64,000 bases of DNA, from positions 22,419,924 through 22,483,923 of the forward strand of contig OZ010577.1 in NCBI GenBank assembly GCA_963932145.1. The letters are read 5' to 3'. The stretch is from Acanthosepion lycidas. Its lineage: Eukaryota > Mollusca > Cephalopoda > Sepiida > Sepiidae. Positions 53,990 to 63,770 of the stretch are shown piece by piece. The translations under genes were made by a program, and so were the position numbers. Below the pieces are notes generated by a model. That model was not told the origin of the DNA. It did not search any database and saw nothing but the letters and a program-made list of their open reading frames with translations. The first letter of the stretch is position 1. Every line of letters starts with the position of its first letter.

Positions 53990-54586
53990 TCACGGGGGGA
54001 TTTTATACTCTGGCACACTGTTGTACAGCTTCTTTGGCGGTTGATCGTTCGACCATTTCCAGGAAACCATCCAGGACTTTGTGTGCTGGTCAAACTCCGC
54101 ACGAAAGTCAGGCCGTTCTAGCTCCATTGCTGCACCTAAAGCAAGACCAGTTTCAGTGAAACGTGCCCGACCCTCTTCGTCAACATGGACGCCACCCAAT
54201 TTTTTGATGACGTCCATTCCCAGGAGCAAATCATAGCCGAGCAGTACTCCATCCACGACCAGGGCTTGTATGGCTACTGCAGGCCCATCGCCGATGCTTG
54301 CGTGGATGACGCTCACTCCACAAGAGGCTAGCGAGTCCCTGCCAACAGTCAGAATTGGAATCTTTTTCTCGTCCCACGTGTCACAACATGCCTTGTGCAC
54401 AAGGGTCTGGTTGTACCCGGTGTCTACAAGCGTGAAGCGCTCACGCCCGTTAATCTGCACACTCACTGTGGGTAGCGCCTTGTTCAGCGGCGATCTGGGG
54501 AGAAGACTGGCGCTGTAGCTTACTCCCCTTGCCCGTTTCCCGGACAGCTTCTTGCTATGTGGCCCAGCTTGTCGCACCTGTAGCAA
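53990..54586 (-). pseudogene. LTR element aspartic protease
   Basis: Frame 1 of the minus strand. The active-site motif is FTLVDTGYNQT with DTG at about 54416-54424 (residues 55-57), and the second conserved block is LLGYDLLLGMDVIKKLGG (about 120-137). It overlaps the end of gag (frame 0, ending at 54520) by about 66 bp in a different frame, as in elements that make Gag-Pol by ribosomal frameshifting. It ends at a TGA whose context could derive from CGA. The stretch to the RT is continuous in this frame. Confidence 0.85.
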
Positions 54587-55224
54587 CGCATACTTCCCCG
54601 TGTTCCTCGGTTATGCGTATCCTTTGCACTGCTTCCGCTTCGGCAGTCTTTGGAGAAATGGTTCAGTTCGCCACATTTATAGCACCTTGTGTCCTCAATT
54701 GTCGGTGCGGGTGCTTCCACAGCTGCTGAGACAGGCTCTGCATCGTCCTTCAGAATATTTCGGGCTCTGGCCAGTAACTTGTCTAGCCCCAGCTCATTGA
54801 GCCTTGATGATGCTCGTAGCAGTCAACTGGCATTGTCTGGGAGTCCGGCCAGAAAGGCGCATCCTAGGATTTGGTCGCTTGCTCCACCGAACGGTGCGGC
54901 CAGCTTCCTCAAATCAGCCAGATAGACATCTACTGTTTCATCTGGCCCAAGCCGCCGTTCGGTGAACTGCCTCCAGGCGACAAAGGGGTCCGCACCGAAT
55001 GCCACGTATAGAGCCTGCTTAATTTCCTCCAAGTCTGCGTCATCCCTGAGCTGCTGATACACGGCGTAAGTTCCTTTGGTGAGCCTAAGAGGGATGACCA
55101 GTGCGGGATCTTTAACTTTACACAGCCGGCAGACCCGCTCGGCCTTTTCCCACCACTCGACCACAGACGGGCCAGCAGGCTAACTGTCGAGCTCTGGTTT
55201 CAACTTCAAGTCGAATCTGTCCAT
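54520..55224 (-). pseudogene. LTR element gag with two CCHC zinc knuckles
   Basis: Frame 0 of the minus strand from ATG at 55222-55224 (MDRFDLKLKPELD), with a TAG at 55180-55182 and a TGA at 54823-54825. The capsid-like part includes VVEWWEKAERVCRL, YAVYQQLRDD and AWRQFTERRLGPDETVDVYL, resembling the retrotransposon gag helical domain. The nucleocapsid part has two C-x2-C-x4-H-x4-C knuckles at 54643-54684 (CYKCGELNHFSKDC) and 54544-54585 (CYRCDKLGHIARSC). Apart from the two stops the frame is intact. Confidence 0.85.
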
Positions 55225-55235
55225 GTTGTAATAAT

Positions 55236-56335
55236 GTCAGAGCATGATTATTTAGTTTAATCCAATTCTCTCTATCAAATTGTGAAATGAACCTCACTTC
55301 TAGATTCTTTCATATGAATGTGGGGGGGGTGTCTATCCTGGGTCAACAACGATCTCTCAGATGTCATCAGTTCCCAAATTACATATTTATACAGATGGCA
55401 CTACCATTTATTCCTGTCTCAGTAGTAAATATGACAGATCTGATAAAGTAAACCTGGCAGCTGCTCTTGAAAAGGATCTCCAATACATGGTTAACTGGGG
55501 CAAGAAATGGCTTTTAAATTTTAACACCTACAAAACAAAACTGCTTTCATTTAACCACCACAGTGAACCTTTTCTGCCTGCCATCAGCATGATTGATGCT
55601 AGGCTCCAGGAGAGCAATCCACTATGCTTTCTTGGCTTTTACGCTGACATGAAGTAGAGCACTTATATCAAATCAATAGTTTAATCTACTGCAAGGAAAG
55701 TTGGATCATTGTATCGTACCTCAAAATTTTTCTTATCAGAATCCATTTTGAACATTTAAAAATCTACCATTCATCCATGCATTGAATATTGTTGCAATTA
55801 TATCTGGTCTCATGCTGTTTATCTTCAGATTTTTGACAAAATCCAAAGAAGGATCTGCAATGTAATCCATCTTGACGTGGCATCTTGATTTCAGTCACTT
55901 CCTCACCGATATCATGTGGTTTCCCTCTGTCTTTTCTATAAATATTTTCATGGCATCTGCTCTCATGAGCTTTTTTCCCTGGTTCCCTGACTACATGAAT
56001 TTAAGGGTGTTACTAGATTGGCAACTATGTCTCACCCTTTTATTGTTGAAATAGTTAAATGCAACTGCCATTTCTACTCCAACTGTTTCTTTTCTCACAC
56101 TTCCCACCTGTGGAACTCATTTCCCTTTCCTTGCTTCACTGATAATTACAATCTGCAAAAATTTAAATGAAATGTGAATCGCTATCTTCTGTTTTCTTGA
56201 AGTGCATTCAACTTTTGTCCTTTCCTCAATCCTCCCTATTCTCAGTTTTCCCTTTCAATCCCTGTAAGCACCCCGCCTCACGCTGTACTAGTGGCATTAC
56301 TGCCTTGCTTGGGGTGAAATGATTAAAAAGAAAAA
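55236..56335 (+). pseudogene. LINE A copy 2, 3' part
   Basis: It resumes the plus-strand LINE A after the LTR element, starting at AATGATTATTTAGTTTAATC-like sequence (matching the complement near 14795-14810). It passes the RT catalytic region (reads IYTDGTTIYSCLSSKYDRSD in frame 55361-55657; the usual YADD is YTDG, so both positions are changed), then LLSFNHHSEPFLPA, the C-terminal region and the tail GTGGCATTACTGCCTTGCTT then GGGGTGAAATGATTAAAAA. Multiple frame breaks. Confidence 0.8.
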
Positions 56336-56339
56336 AGAT

Positions 56340-57470
56340 AGAAAAACAGAAAAAAGGTTATTCAACAAAAAAAATTCTATCTACTGCATACCTATTATCA
56401 TATTAACCATCATATCCACAAGAGCAGGCTTCATTCATGTGAGGCTATCTGTTGGACTCCTTCTCAACAAGTTTCCAGATGCCATAGACCAAGGTAGTCA
56501 AAAGTAAGTGACCACATGAACATTTTGGATAGCCACTTGGTTATGTGGTCCATGTACAAGAAGCAGAGTTATAATGAAATATATATTGCCACGCCTTATA
56601 TATAGCATGAAGAAGCTTGTCACTTTGAGAAGCTGGCTATCTCTGATTTGTCATGGTTGGCAGCTAGTGACAAGTACAAAATGACTTTCATTTTATCAGA
56701 CTGGAAGCTGTCATGTTAACGTTCTTGATATATCCACAACAGATGAGGATGTTGAAATGTGGTACCTGTTATTGAACATAATGTTAGACCATCTTCCTTT
56801 TATTGTCTGCAGAAGATGCGTTCTTAAATACCTGGGTTATTCTGTATAACCCACAGCAGCAATGGAAGTATTTTGTTTAAAGAGAATTTTAAAATTGATG
56901 AAAAATATACAGTTATCAAAATTTAAAATAATTCAAGAAATAAAGAAAATTAAAATATTAGCATTTGAAAATTATTATTTCTTTAGTTGAGGTAATAATG
57001 TTTTTATTTGTCTGTGAATAAAGTTAGCAAATTTTGATGATTCTTTTTAAAATACTAAAAGAGAAATCTTTTCAAGTAGGTGCAAATAATTGAAGCAGAT
57101 GTTATCATTCAAACTTAGAAAATTATTTATTTATAAAATTATATCCATATAATGAATATAAATGATTATTAAGATAATGAATGTGAATATAATGAATAAT
57201 TATAAAGGTATTTTCCTTTCTATGATCTTATCCAATTTATCAATAAATTAATTTCCATTTGAATCAGAATTTAGAATGAACGGAAAATATCAAGATGATA
57301 ATGTTCATGAACCTAAGTAAAAGAAAAAAATCAAACTGGAATAAGCTTTTCTTTGTTAAACATAATCTGTAAAGACAATAAACATTAAAGTTAACAATCA
57401 TTTTAAGTTGGCCCATTTTTTTAATATCATGTTCATTCAGCATGAAGGGAATCAGGATTTACCACATATT
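56340..57470. other. Intergenic DNA, no feature recognised
   Basis: 56440-56870 is a moderately GC-richer block with GATGAGGATGTTGAAATGTG, which looks like a repeat tail, but I found no second copy in the window. The rest is AT-rich. Confidence 0.4.
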
Positions 57471-57479
57471 CTTTCTTAT

Positions 57480-57750
57480 CTGTGAATTCTTGGGAAAAAT
57501 AGTGGAATAATTTCCTGTTGCCTTCTCCATAGTTTGAAATTCAGAATTTTCCTTCTCTTAGACTGGTTGCCACCCATGGCTAGAGAGCCCAGTCCACCTT
57601 GACATATTACTCATAGCTGAGGATGAGGAGGGGATAAATTCATCCCTACCCCAAGTGGGTTTGTGTGAAAGTGAAAGCAACAGACTAATCAGGAATTTGA
57701 ACTTGGCTCACTGATCTTACTTTCTCTTATATCTCCCAAACATCCTGTTT
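57480..57750 (-). mobile_element. SINE G copy (minus)
   Basis: On the minus strand: B box AAGTTCAAATTCCTGATT (about 57688-57705), body GGGATGAATTTATCCCCTCC and GGTGGCAACCAGTCTAAGAG, then AACTATGGAGAAGGCAACAG. It matches the body of copies at 1380-1540 and 59990-60100. The A box is less clear. Confidence 0.7.
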
Positions 57751-57800
57751 AAATTACTTTGAGAAAATATTGTTATTATTAATTTGACTAGTTTACAAAT

Positions 57801-58290
57801 TTTTTCCTTCTCTTTTCCTTTACCTTTTATTGAAGCAAGTGGCATAGAATGTAAAAAATAGCCAAGCATTTTGATAAAAAGCAGACAAAATAAGAAAGAA
57901 AACTAGTTTAAAATTAATAGCGAAAATGCTTCATTTAAGAAAATGGAGCAATGAAAAACTATTGAGTTTACAACTACTATAAAGATGATACCAATGAAAT
58001 AAATACATTAAAGATGAAATTGAATGATGAAGAATATAGCTTCAGTTATTTCTAATCATTTCACCACTAAGCAAGGTGTTAATGCCACTAAGAGGTTACT
58101 TGGAGTGAAAGAGAAAGGAAAAACTTTAGTGATGAGAAAGGACAATAAAAGAACAGGATTCAGGAAGACAGAAGATGGTGATTGACGTTGCATTTAAATT
58201 TTTGAGGAGTGTAGGTGGCAGGGAAGGAAGAAAACAGAATAGAATTTCAGAGATAAGTGCAAGAAAAGACAGCTTAAATGAAATCTCCTG
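57801..58290 (-). mobile_element. LINE A tail with 3' extension, longer copy
   Basis: 57801-58143 is nearly identical to 48957-49308. LINE A continues farther here (to about 58290: CAGAAGATGGTGATTGACGT, TTTGAGGAGTGTAGGTGG), whereas the other copy stops at 49308. The non-LINE extension (57801-58045) ends in the same AATAAA and A-run. Either this or a relative elsewhere is the source copy. Confidence 0.7.
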
Positions 58291-58379
58291 ATTGATATTG
58301 ATGACCTAATTGGTAAGTCAAAGTTAATGTCAGAAAGGCTCCTTGAAGACAGGATGTGAATTCATAACTTACCGGTCGT

Positions 58380-58620
58380 TACTTCTTGATTTGTAATAAC
58401 TGGAAAGTGTTTTAACAGAAGATAGAAAATGTGACACTGAAATTCAAAAGTACAAAATAATAGCAGTGCCTGTCGAAAATTAAACAAAGTATTAAGATAC
58501 AGGAAAATTTTACTAGAAACAATGAAAAGAGTGCTCAATTGCTATTTCAATCCACCTGTGAATGCTGGAATATTTCCTCATTGATGAAGGAAAGACTTGA
58601 AGACTTGCTAAGGTCCTAAC
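58380..58620 (+). pseudogene. LINE D C-terminal fragment, strongly decayed
   Basis: It aligns with 24600-24850: ACAGAAGATAGAAAATGTGA, CACTGAAATTCAAAAG, GAAACAATGAAAAGAGTGCT and GAATGCTGGAATATTTCCTC. No open frame remains. Confidence 0.6.
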
Positions 58621-58629
58621 TATGGGCAA

Positions 58630-59485
58630 ATAGTGAACCCCTAAACTAAAACAAAACACTATACATTTTTATAGTAAAAAATACCAGCAATATATATTTA
58701 TAGTAAAATTACCAACAATATATGTTTGTAGTAGAATGACCAACAATATATTTTATCTTAAGTTGAAAGCATACAAGTGCATTCAATATATATTTAGATG
58801 AAGCCATAAAATTGTGTTCAAAATATTTAGATTTTGGCATTAAATAACCCATAGAGGTTGAAATGCCACTAAACAAAATCAACCAACCAAACAACCAATT
58901 TTTGTGCGTCTACTTACGTTTCCAGATGACCTCATAGTTATAATTTAGTAATAATAAATTTTGTATGAGACGACTTATGGTGAGATTATAGTCATACTAA
59001 TTTGTATTTATATACTAATAGTCAACTGACAATATTACAAGGATTTAATTTTCTTCAGCAAATTTGATTAATAGTAAAATAGTTGAAAAACAGAAGCATC
59101 AATTTAAATAATTACAAGTGTGACAGTTTTTTGAAGTTTTATTGTAAAAAAAAGCAAAATTATTTTCAGCTCACTGGAGAACTTATTTTAGAATTCTGAT
59201 ATCTTTTAAGCGATAAATTTTAATTGGGTTTTAGATTTTAATTCTGAAGAAAAAAAATCAGCTTGACTTAAAGGAATTTAGATTTCTTTTAAGGAAAAAA
59301 AATTAAAATTAAAAAAAAAGATGTCTCTTCCAATTGCTTTCTCAGTTTGCAAACACTTGAAAATAGAAGTGTTTTGTGAAGGTAAAATTGCTTTTAAAGC
59401 TATTATTGTCATCACCAATGAGGAGACATTGCTCTCAGCAAAAAAGAATAAAAATTGCATTCAGTTAAACACTCATTAGTTAGAC
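58630..59485. other. AT-rich intergenic DNA, no feature recognised
   Basis: A locally repeated phrase (ACCAACAATATATTT, with variants near 58685, 58712 and 58740). No coding feature. Confidence 0.45.
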
Positions 59486-59486
59486 A

Positions 59487-59551
<65 letters not shown>

Positions 59552-59670
59552 GAGAGTGAGAATTGTCATATGAAAACAATGTTGCTTTAGAAGTTATTAT
59601 TGTCACCAATGAAGATACATTGCTCTCAGCTAAAAAATAAAAAAATGGAATCAGTTAAACCCTCATTAAT
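59390..59670. repeat. Direct duplication flanking the TA array
   Basis: About 90 bp (59390-59480) is repeated at 59584-59670, including CATTGCTCTCAGC, AAAAA runs and TCAGTTAAACxCTCATTA. The TA array lies between the copies. Confidence 0.8.
59489..59548. repeat. Long TA microsatellite
   Basis: Pure TA run of nearly 60 bp, the longest in the window. The flanks are near-duplicates: GCTTTTAAAGCTATTATTGT with CACCAATGAGGAGACATTGC on the left (59390-59435) and GCTTTAGAAGTTATTATTGT with CACCAATGAAGATACATTGC on the right (59584-59625). Confidence 0.95.
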
Positions 59671-59769
59671 ATGTAGTAGAAGGTTTTACCATATAAAATA
59701 AATTAAAAGAAATCTCGATTAAATATTATAGGATTGAGATGATCAAAATAGAGAAGGAAAACATCTATC

Positions 59770-59832
59770 TTTCTCTCTCTCTCTCTATATATATATATAT
59801 ACATATATATATGTGTGTGTGTGTGTGTATGT
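59770..59832. repeat. CT/TA/TG microsatellite
   Basis: Successive CT, TA and TG runs. Confidence 0.95.
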
Positions 59833-59867
59833 GCAGATTATAATTATGAAGTTATTAATAAGAATAT

Positions 59868-60175
59868 GAGTCACAGTGGAGTAATGGATAGCAGCTCAGA
59901 TTGAGGAATCGGAGAGCTGAGTTTGAATTCCAGTCACTTCCATTCACTTATGTGTTAATACCCTTGGGAAAGGTATGAAACTACTTCTTCTCCTCCCACC
60001 CCACCTCAGCAATGGGTAAATAGCAGGACACTTGGGTTCTATAGCCTTGGACAGCAACTGGTCTATTGCAGAAATAAATGGCAACCTACTGCTGGAAAAA
60101 AATCTGTCTTGTCAGTCATGTATCAAAAGATACATGATTGCTTAAGTGTGTATCATGCATGGCACATAACTGACT
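59868..60175 (+). mobile_element. SINE G, near full-length
   Basis: Head with A box TAGCAGCTCAGA (59889-59900) and B box GAGTTTGAATTCC (59919-59931). The body has AATACCCTTGGGAAAGGTAT, GGTAAATAGCAGGACACTTGG and ATGGCAACCTACTGCTGG. The tail is diverged after about 60130 (TGTATCATGCATGGCACATA). Best-preserved SINE G head in the window. Confidence 0.8.
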
Positions 60176-60179
60176 GAAT

Positions 60180-60680
60180 AAGAATAGTTGAAATGAATGC
60201 ATGCAAGATTTCACAACTCTAGCATCACTTCTTCTTAGTCAGCCTATGAACTTTTCAGCTCACACTTATAAAGGTTACAGACTTATTGATCTATATATGC
60301 ATGATGATGATTTTTAGTAAGTAATTTGTTTAAAATTTAGCACTTTGTATGTGGGTGACTTCATTTGTCAAAATGTTTGTACAGCCACTGAATGCAACTC
60401 TGATCATCAGACAATAGTTTGGTTGAATTTTGTGTTAGTGTTGTCATATCCTACTATGGCAACAGGAAAAATACTAAGTGAAAATTAATGCTGGGAATAG
60501 ATACTGAACATGAGAGAACTATTTTCCTGAAAAATTCTTATAGGAGAAAGATTTTATAAATTTCAACCAAAAGTAGTACAGGCTGCTTGGTCCAATATTT
60601 CCTTGTAGGGAAATGGCTAATATTATCATTATCATTACCATCATAACTGGATGGAACTGCTCAGTCTTCATTTTCAGAGA
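60180..60680. other. Intergenic DNA, no feature recognised
   Basis: No feature could be supported. Confidence 0.4.
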
Positions 60681-60689
60681 GAGTTCAAA

Positions 60690-61020
60690 ATTGATTTTTT
60701 TTAAAGCTTTTCACCCCAAGCAAGGTGGAAGTGCCACTAGCATACAAGGGGTTACGGGGAGTGGGAGCCAAATGTAAAGAGGCGTGATAGAGGAAAGGAT
60801 AAAGAGAAGGATGAGGAATTAGATCAAGGCATCTGAAAATGTCGATTGACTTGCATTTTTTATCATTTGAATAATTGAAGATTATAGTTATCAGGGAAGT
60901 GTGAGACATGAAGCTATTGGAGTAGAAGAGATGGCTACATTTAATCGTTTCAACAGTGAAAAGGTGGGACTGAGATGCCAACCTAGCAGCATGCTTAAAT
61001 TCATGCAGTTTTGGAACAAG
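60690..61020 (-). pseudogene. LINE A C-terminal fragment
   Basis: The plus strand has TTTTCACCCCAAGCAAGGTG, GTGCCACTAGCATACAAGG, TGTCGATTGACTTGCATTTT and GTTTCAACAGTGAAAAGGTG, matching 13690-14020. On the minus strand the frame 60685-60981 shows FTVETIKCSHLFYSNSF, equivalent to the copy 1 C-terminal region. It lies back-to-back with a plus-strand LINE C fragment. Confidence 0.7.
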
Positions 61021-61029
61021 CGAAAGTAG

Positions 61030-61460
61030 CTGTGACTGTAAGTTATGAATTATTTTTTTTAGCTCTACAGCATCCCCCCCATCTCCCTGTCTCCCACAGA
61101 TAAAATCTCATAAGCCTTTCCTTACTCTAACACTATTTCATTGGCAAATGTTCAGATGAGCTACATTCCTTGGCTGCACCAGTTTAGATCTTTACAGTTA
61201 AAACTCATTATGGTTAAATCATTTCATATTCCACAGGTAGGAAGGAAATTCCACTCTGACAGTTTCTTCCTGAAAATGACTACATACAACTGGAACAAAC
61301 TCTTGAGAAGATGCTTCCCTCATTGCTATGATCTTAACCTCTTCAAGTTGAGGGTCAATGGTTATCTATTCTACATATCTTCATAATCTGCACTTAATTC
61401 CTCTTTTTATCACCTTACAACAACCTCATTCAGTAATCCTCTCTCTTGACTGGATTTTAG
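61030..61460 (+). pseudogene. LINE C 3' fragment
   Basis: The plus frame 61141-61386 has IPQVGRKFHSDSFFLKMTTY (about 31-50), NKLLRRCFPHCYDLNLFKLR (about 52-71), then VNGYLFYISS, the C-terminal block of LINE C (compare 40248-40380). The 5' part is lost. Confidence 0.7.
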
Positions 61461-61574
61461 GCCTTCTATTGGGCAAACATTTCGAAAAAAAATGCACGTA
61501 AACATTGGCATTATATTTAAACTTATCAGTAACTATGAAGTCATTCTGGGCTCCTTAATGTAAGGTAATGTCTA

Positions 61575-61720
61575 ATATGCTAGCCTGATTGACTATTATC
61601 ACTGAGTCATGAGTTCAAGCCTCATTGGGTCTACATATTTTTAGCCTTGTGCCAAACTAAGTTGAGCTTAGTAAATGATGGCTATGAATTCACTGTTCAA
61701 CTAGCTATCAATCAGTTTAT
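61575..61720 (+). mobile_element. tRNA-derived SINE fragment
   Basis: TGCTAGCCTGATTGACTATT (A-box region) and GTCATGAGTTCAAGCCTCAT (B box at about 61612-61625). The body does not match SINE E or G in the window. Confidence 0.45.
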
Positions 61721-61724
61721 GATG

Positions 61725-62210
61725 ATATAAATTTGAATTAGGCTAAATTTTGTCTTAATGTCCCTATCTTGTATTAGTATAACAAAACAGTACAGCACTT
61801 ACCCCACTAAAACATAAGCATTTTACTATTAGCCTTTTGTATATACTAATAATAAATGATATTTATAACATAAGCAGTAACATTTAATTTGTTAAACAAT
61901 TTTTTAAAATATAATTTAGTAAATATTTAGTGAGTTATTTATTCTTAATTCAAATTTTTAAAATTATCAGAAATAAGTAATGTTTCTGACTGTATTCCTG
62001 ACTGTATAGAAAGAATTTATCTTATCAAAGTTCAGAAAACTTACAGCATTCGTACTAATAAGTATTGTTATCATCAGATATTTCACATTATGACAAATTA
62101 ATGGAACAAAGCCATATTTTTTATCAAATTATCTAAATAAGTTAGAATTATCTGTTTAATTAGATTCACCATATTATTTGTACAAGTAAAATTATTATTT
62201 ACCTTATTTA
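61725..62210. other. AT-rich intergenic DNA, no feature recognised
   Basis: No feature could be supported. Confidence 0.45.
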
Positions 62211-62214
62211 ATTT

Positions 62215-62520
62215 TGTTGTTGTTATCAGGCAGTGTGTACTTGTATGAAAATGAGTGAGCAATAATTGAACAGTACTAAATAAAATGAGAACTAGATGAG
62301 ATTTCCCTATACACAGTCAGTGGAATGAGAACAGTCTACTCCCATATATTAAATAAAGGGTTCAATTCCCTGTAGGTTACCCAGAATGATTTACATCTGA
62401 GGAAGGCCAAAAGGCAGAACGGCCGAAATGTTGTGATAACAACAACAAAAATGAGGACAATAGTCTGAATTTAAATAGTGTAAATAACTCCTTATCCCAG
62501 AAATTCAGACAAGAGTAAAA
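62215..62520 (+). mobile_element. SINE E copy (3' part)
   Basis: Body GAGAACTAGATGAGATTTCC, GTGGAATGAGAACAGTCTAC and AAATAAAGGGTTCAATTCCC; tail ACATCTGAGGAAGGCCAAAA, GGCCGAAATGTTGTGATAAC and AATGAGGACAATAGTCTGAA. The head is replaced by TGTTGTTATCAGGCAGTGTG, so the 5' end is truncated. Confidence 0.75.
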
Positions 62521-62524
62521 ATTA

Positions 62525-63110
62525 CCAAATTTGATGAATTTTATTATTATTAATATAAACATTAAAGAAATTATTCAAATGTTTTTACCATGGTAGGCTA
62601 TGCCAAGAATAGAAAAATGAAGTGAATTTAGCTTAATGACAAAAGAACTTTAGAAAACAGATTTATGGCTGAAATTGTAGAAATTTTAGATAGGTAAGAA
62701 AATTTCTATGACAATTTCCTTTTTCTGTTTATAGGATAAGATTTAGCTCATATTTTTAATTGAGCTTATGTTAGAATTTTTTTAGATAGGGAATTATTAT
62801 TATTTGTTTTTACATTTGGACTAGCATTTTCATCTTGATTATGAAAATTGAAAAGTAAGGACTGTGAAATACTGAACAAATGGAAAGAATTGTTTATCAA
62901 AAGAGATCAGAAAATTTGCATAAAAGTATCATCCAGCTGCATGACAATGTCCCTCCATGCACAGCCAACCTGATATAAGAATGGCTCCAGCAATATAGTT
63001 GCAGCCATAACATAGTCCTGCTTTTGCCCTCAGATAATATCTATAAGGTTAACACCAGTTGCTTGATGCCATATTCTTTGAGAAGTATGTTTATACTCTT
63101 CTGAGCAGTG
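62525..63110. other. Intergenic DNA, no feature recognised
   Basis: No feature could be supported. Confidence 0.4.
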
Positions 63111-63114
63111 TACA

Positions 63115-63330
63115 AATCACAAAAAAAGATTAAGAAAAGAAAACCAGAACAGGAATTAGAAAAACTGAAGATAACAACTGACATTGCATTTAAATTTTTG
63201 AAGATCAAAGTTGGCTGGAAGCAAGAAGTGCAAGACTGTTAGCACAAAAATTACAATCTAATACTGTTCTTAAATTTGTAAAGTACCAATAAGGAAAGCT
63301 CATCAGAACAGCTTTGGCAGATCAATATAT
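63115..63330 (-). pseudogene. LINE A tail fragment, strongly decayed
   Basis: The plus strand has ACAACTGACATTGCATTTAA, TTTTTGAAGATCAAAG and GGAAAGCTCATCAGAACAG, the complement of LINE A C-terminal landmarks (compare 13840-13870 and 6010-6060). Confidence 0.5.
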
Positions 63331-63599
63331 ATAGACTTAGATAAGAACAAATTTCAAAAGATAAACTATATTAGATTTTATTATATAAATCAACATTTTC
63401 ACAATAAAATCAAGGTTGAATGAACGATGTTGGTAAAATTTTCGGGATATATTTATATTTCTCTGGAAAGAACTGAGTTTCAGCTTATATTCATTTTTCT
63501 TAAAATTATTGAAAAGAACTTGAGGTTTTATTATAGAAGCAAACTATATTGTGGTAGCTATGGTCAAATGCAAAATAAATAACTATAAATAAAGAACTG

Positions 63600-63770
63600 T
63601 CCAACAAACCAAATTAACAAATTTTGCAATAAAAAGAAAAAGGAACAGGGCAAAAAATGGAATAATATCAAGCAAGCAAACAATATATACAAGGCCAATT
63701 AACTAAGAAGTTAAAAAGTTCACAAACTAAGAATGGATGTTGACACACAAAAGCAAGTTTGGACAAGTGA
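63600..63770. repeat. Dispersed repeat H, copy 2
   Basis: It matches 19760-19915: AGCAAGCAAACAATATATAC, TTCACAAACTAAGAATGG and TGACACACAAAAG. The following 63770-63900 is GC-richer (CTAGACAAGGTAGATCTGGA recurs in part at 63901) and may belong to the same element. Confidence 0.55.

Larger units (their letters stand above)
51331..55235 (-). mobile_element. LTR retrotransposon inserted in LINE A, 5' LTR lost
   Basis: Order on the minus strand: gag (55224-54520), protease, RT, RNase H, integrase (to about 51640), polypurine tract, 3' LTR. The order pro-RT-RH-IN is that of Ty3/gypsy-type elements. Some segments, such as the GHLPVGGWLRVAVAFIKR region after the RT, look unlike common Ty3 members, so the clade is left open. 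The block is much richer in G, C and CpG than its surroundings. Gag starts only about 12 bp from the upper boundary, so the leader and 5' LTR were lost. Four in-frame stops and two frame changes inactivate it. Confidence 0.85.

Noticed and set aside
59868-60175. SINE heads considered as tRNA genes
   Set aside because: A and B boxes are present, but no complete cloverleaf with paired acceptor and anticodon stems could be drawn by eye; they are tRNA-derived repeats.
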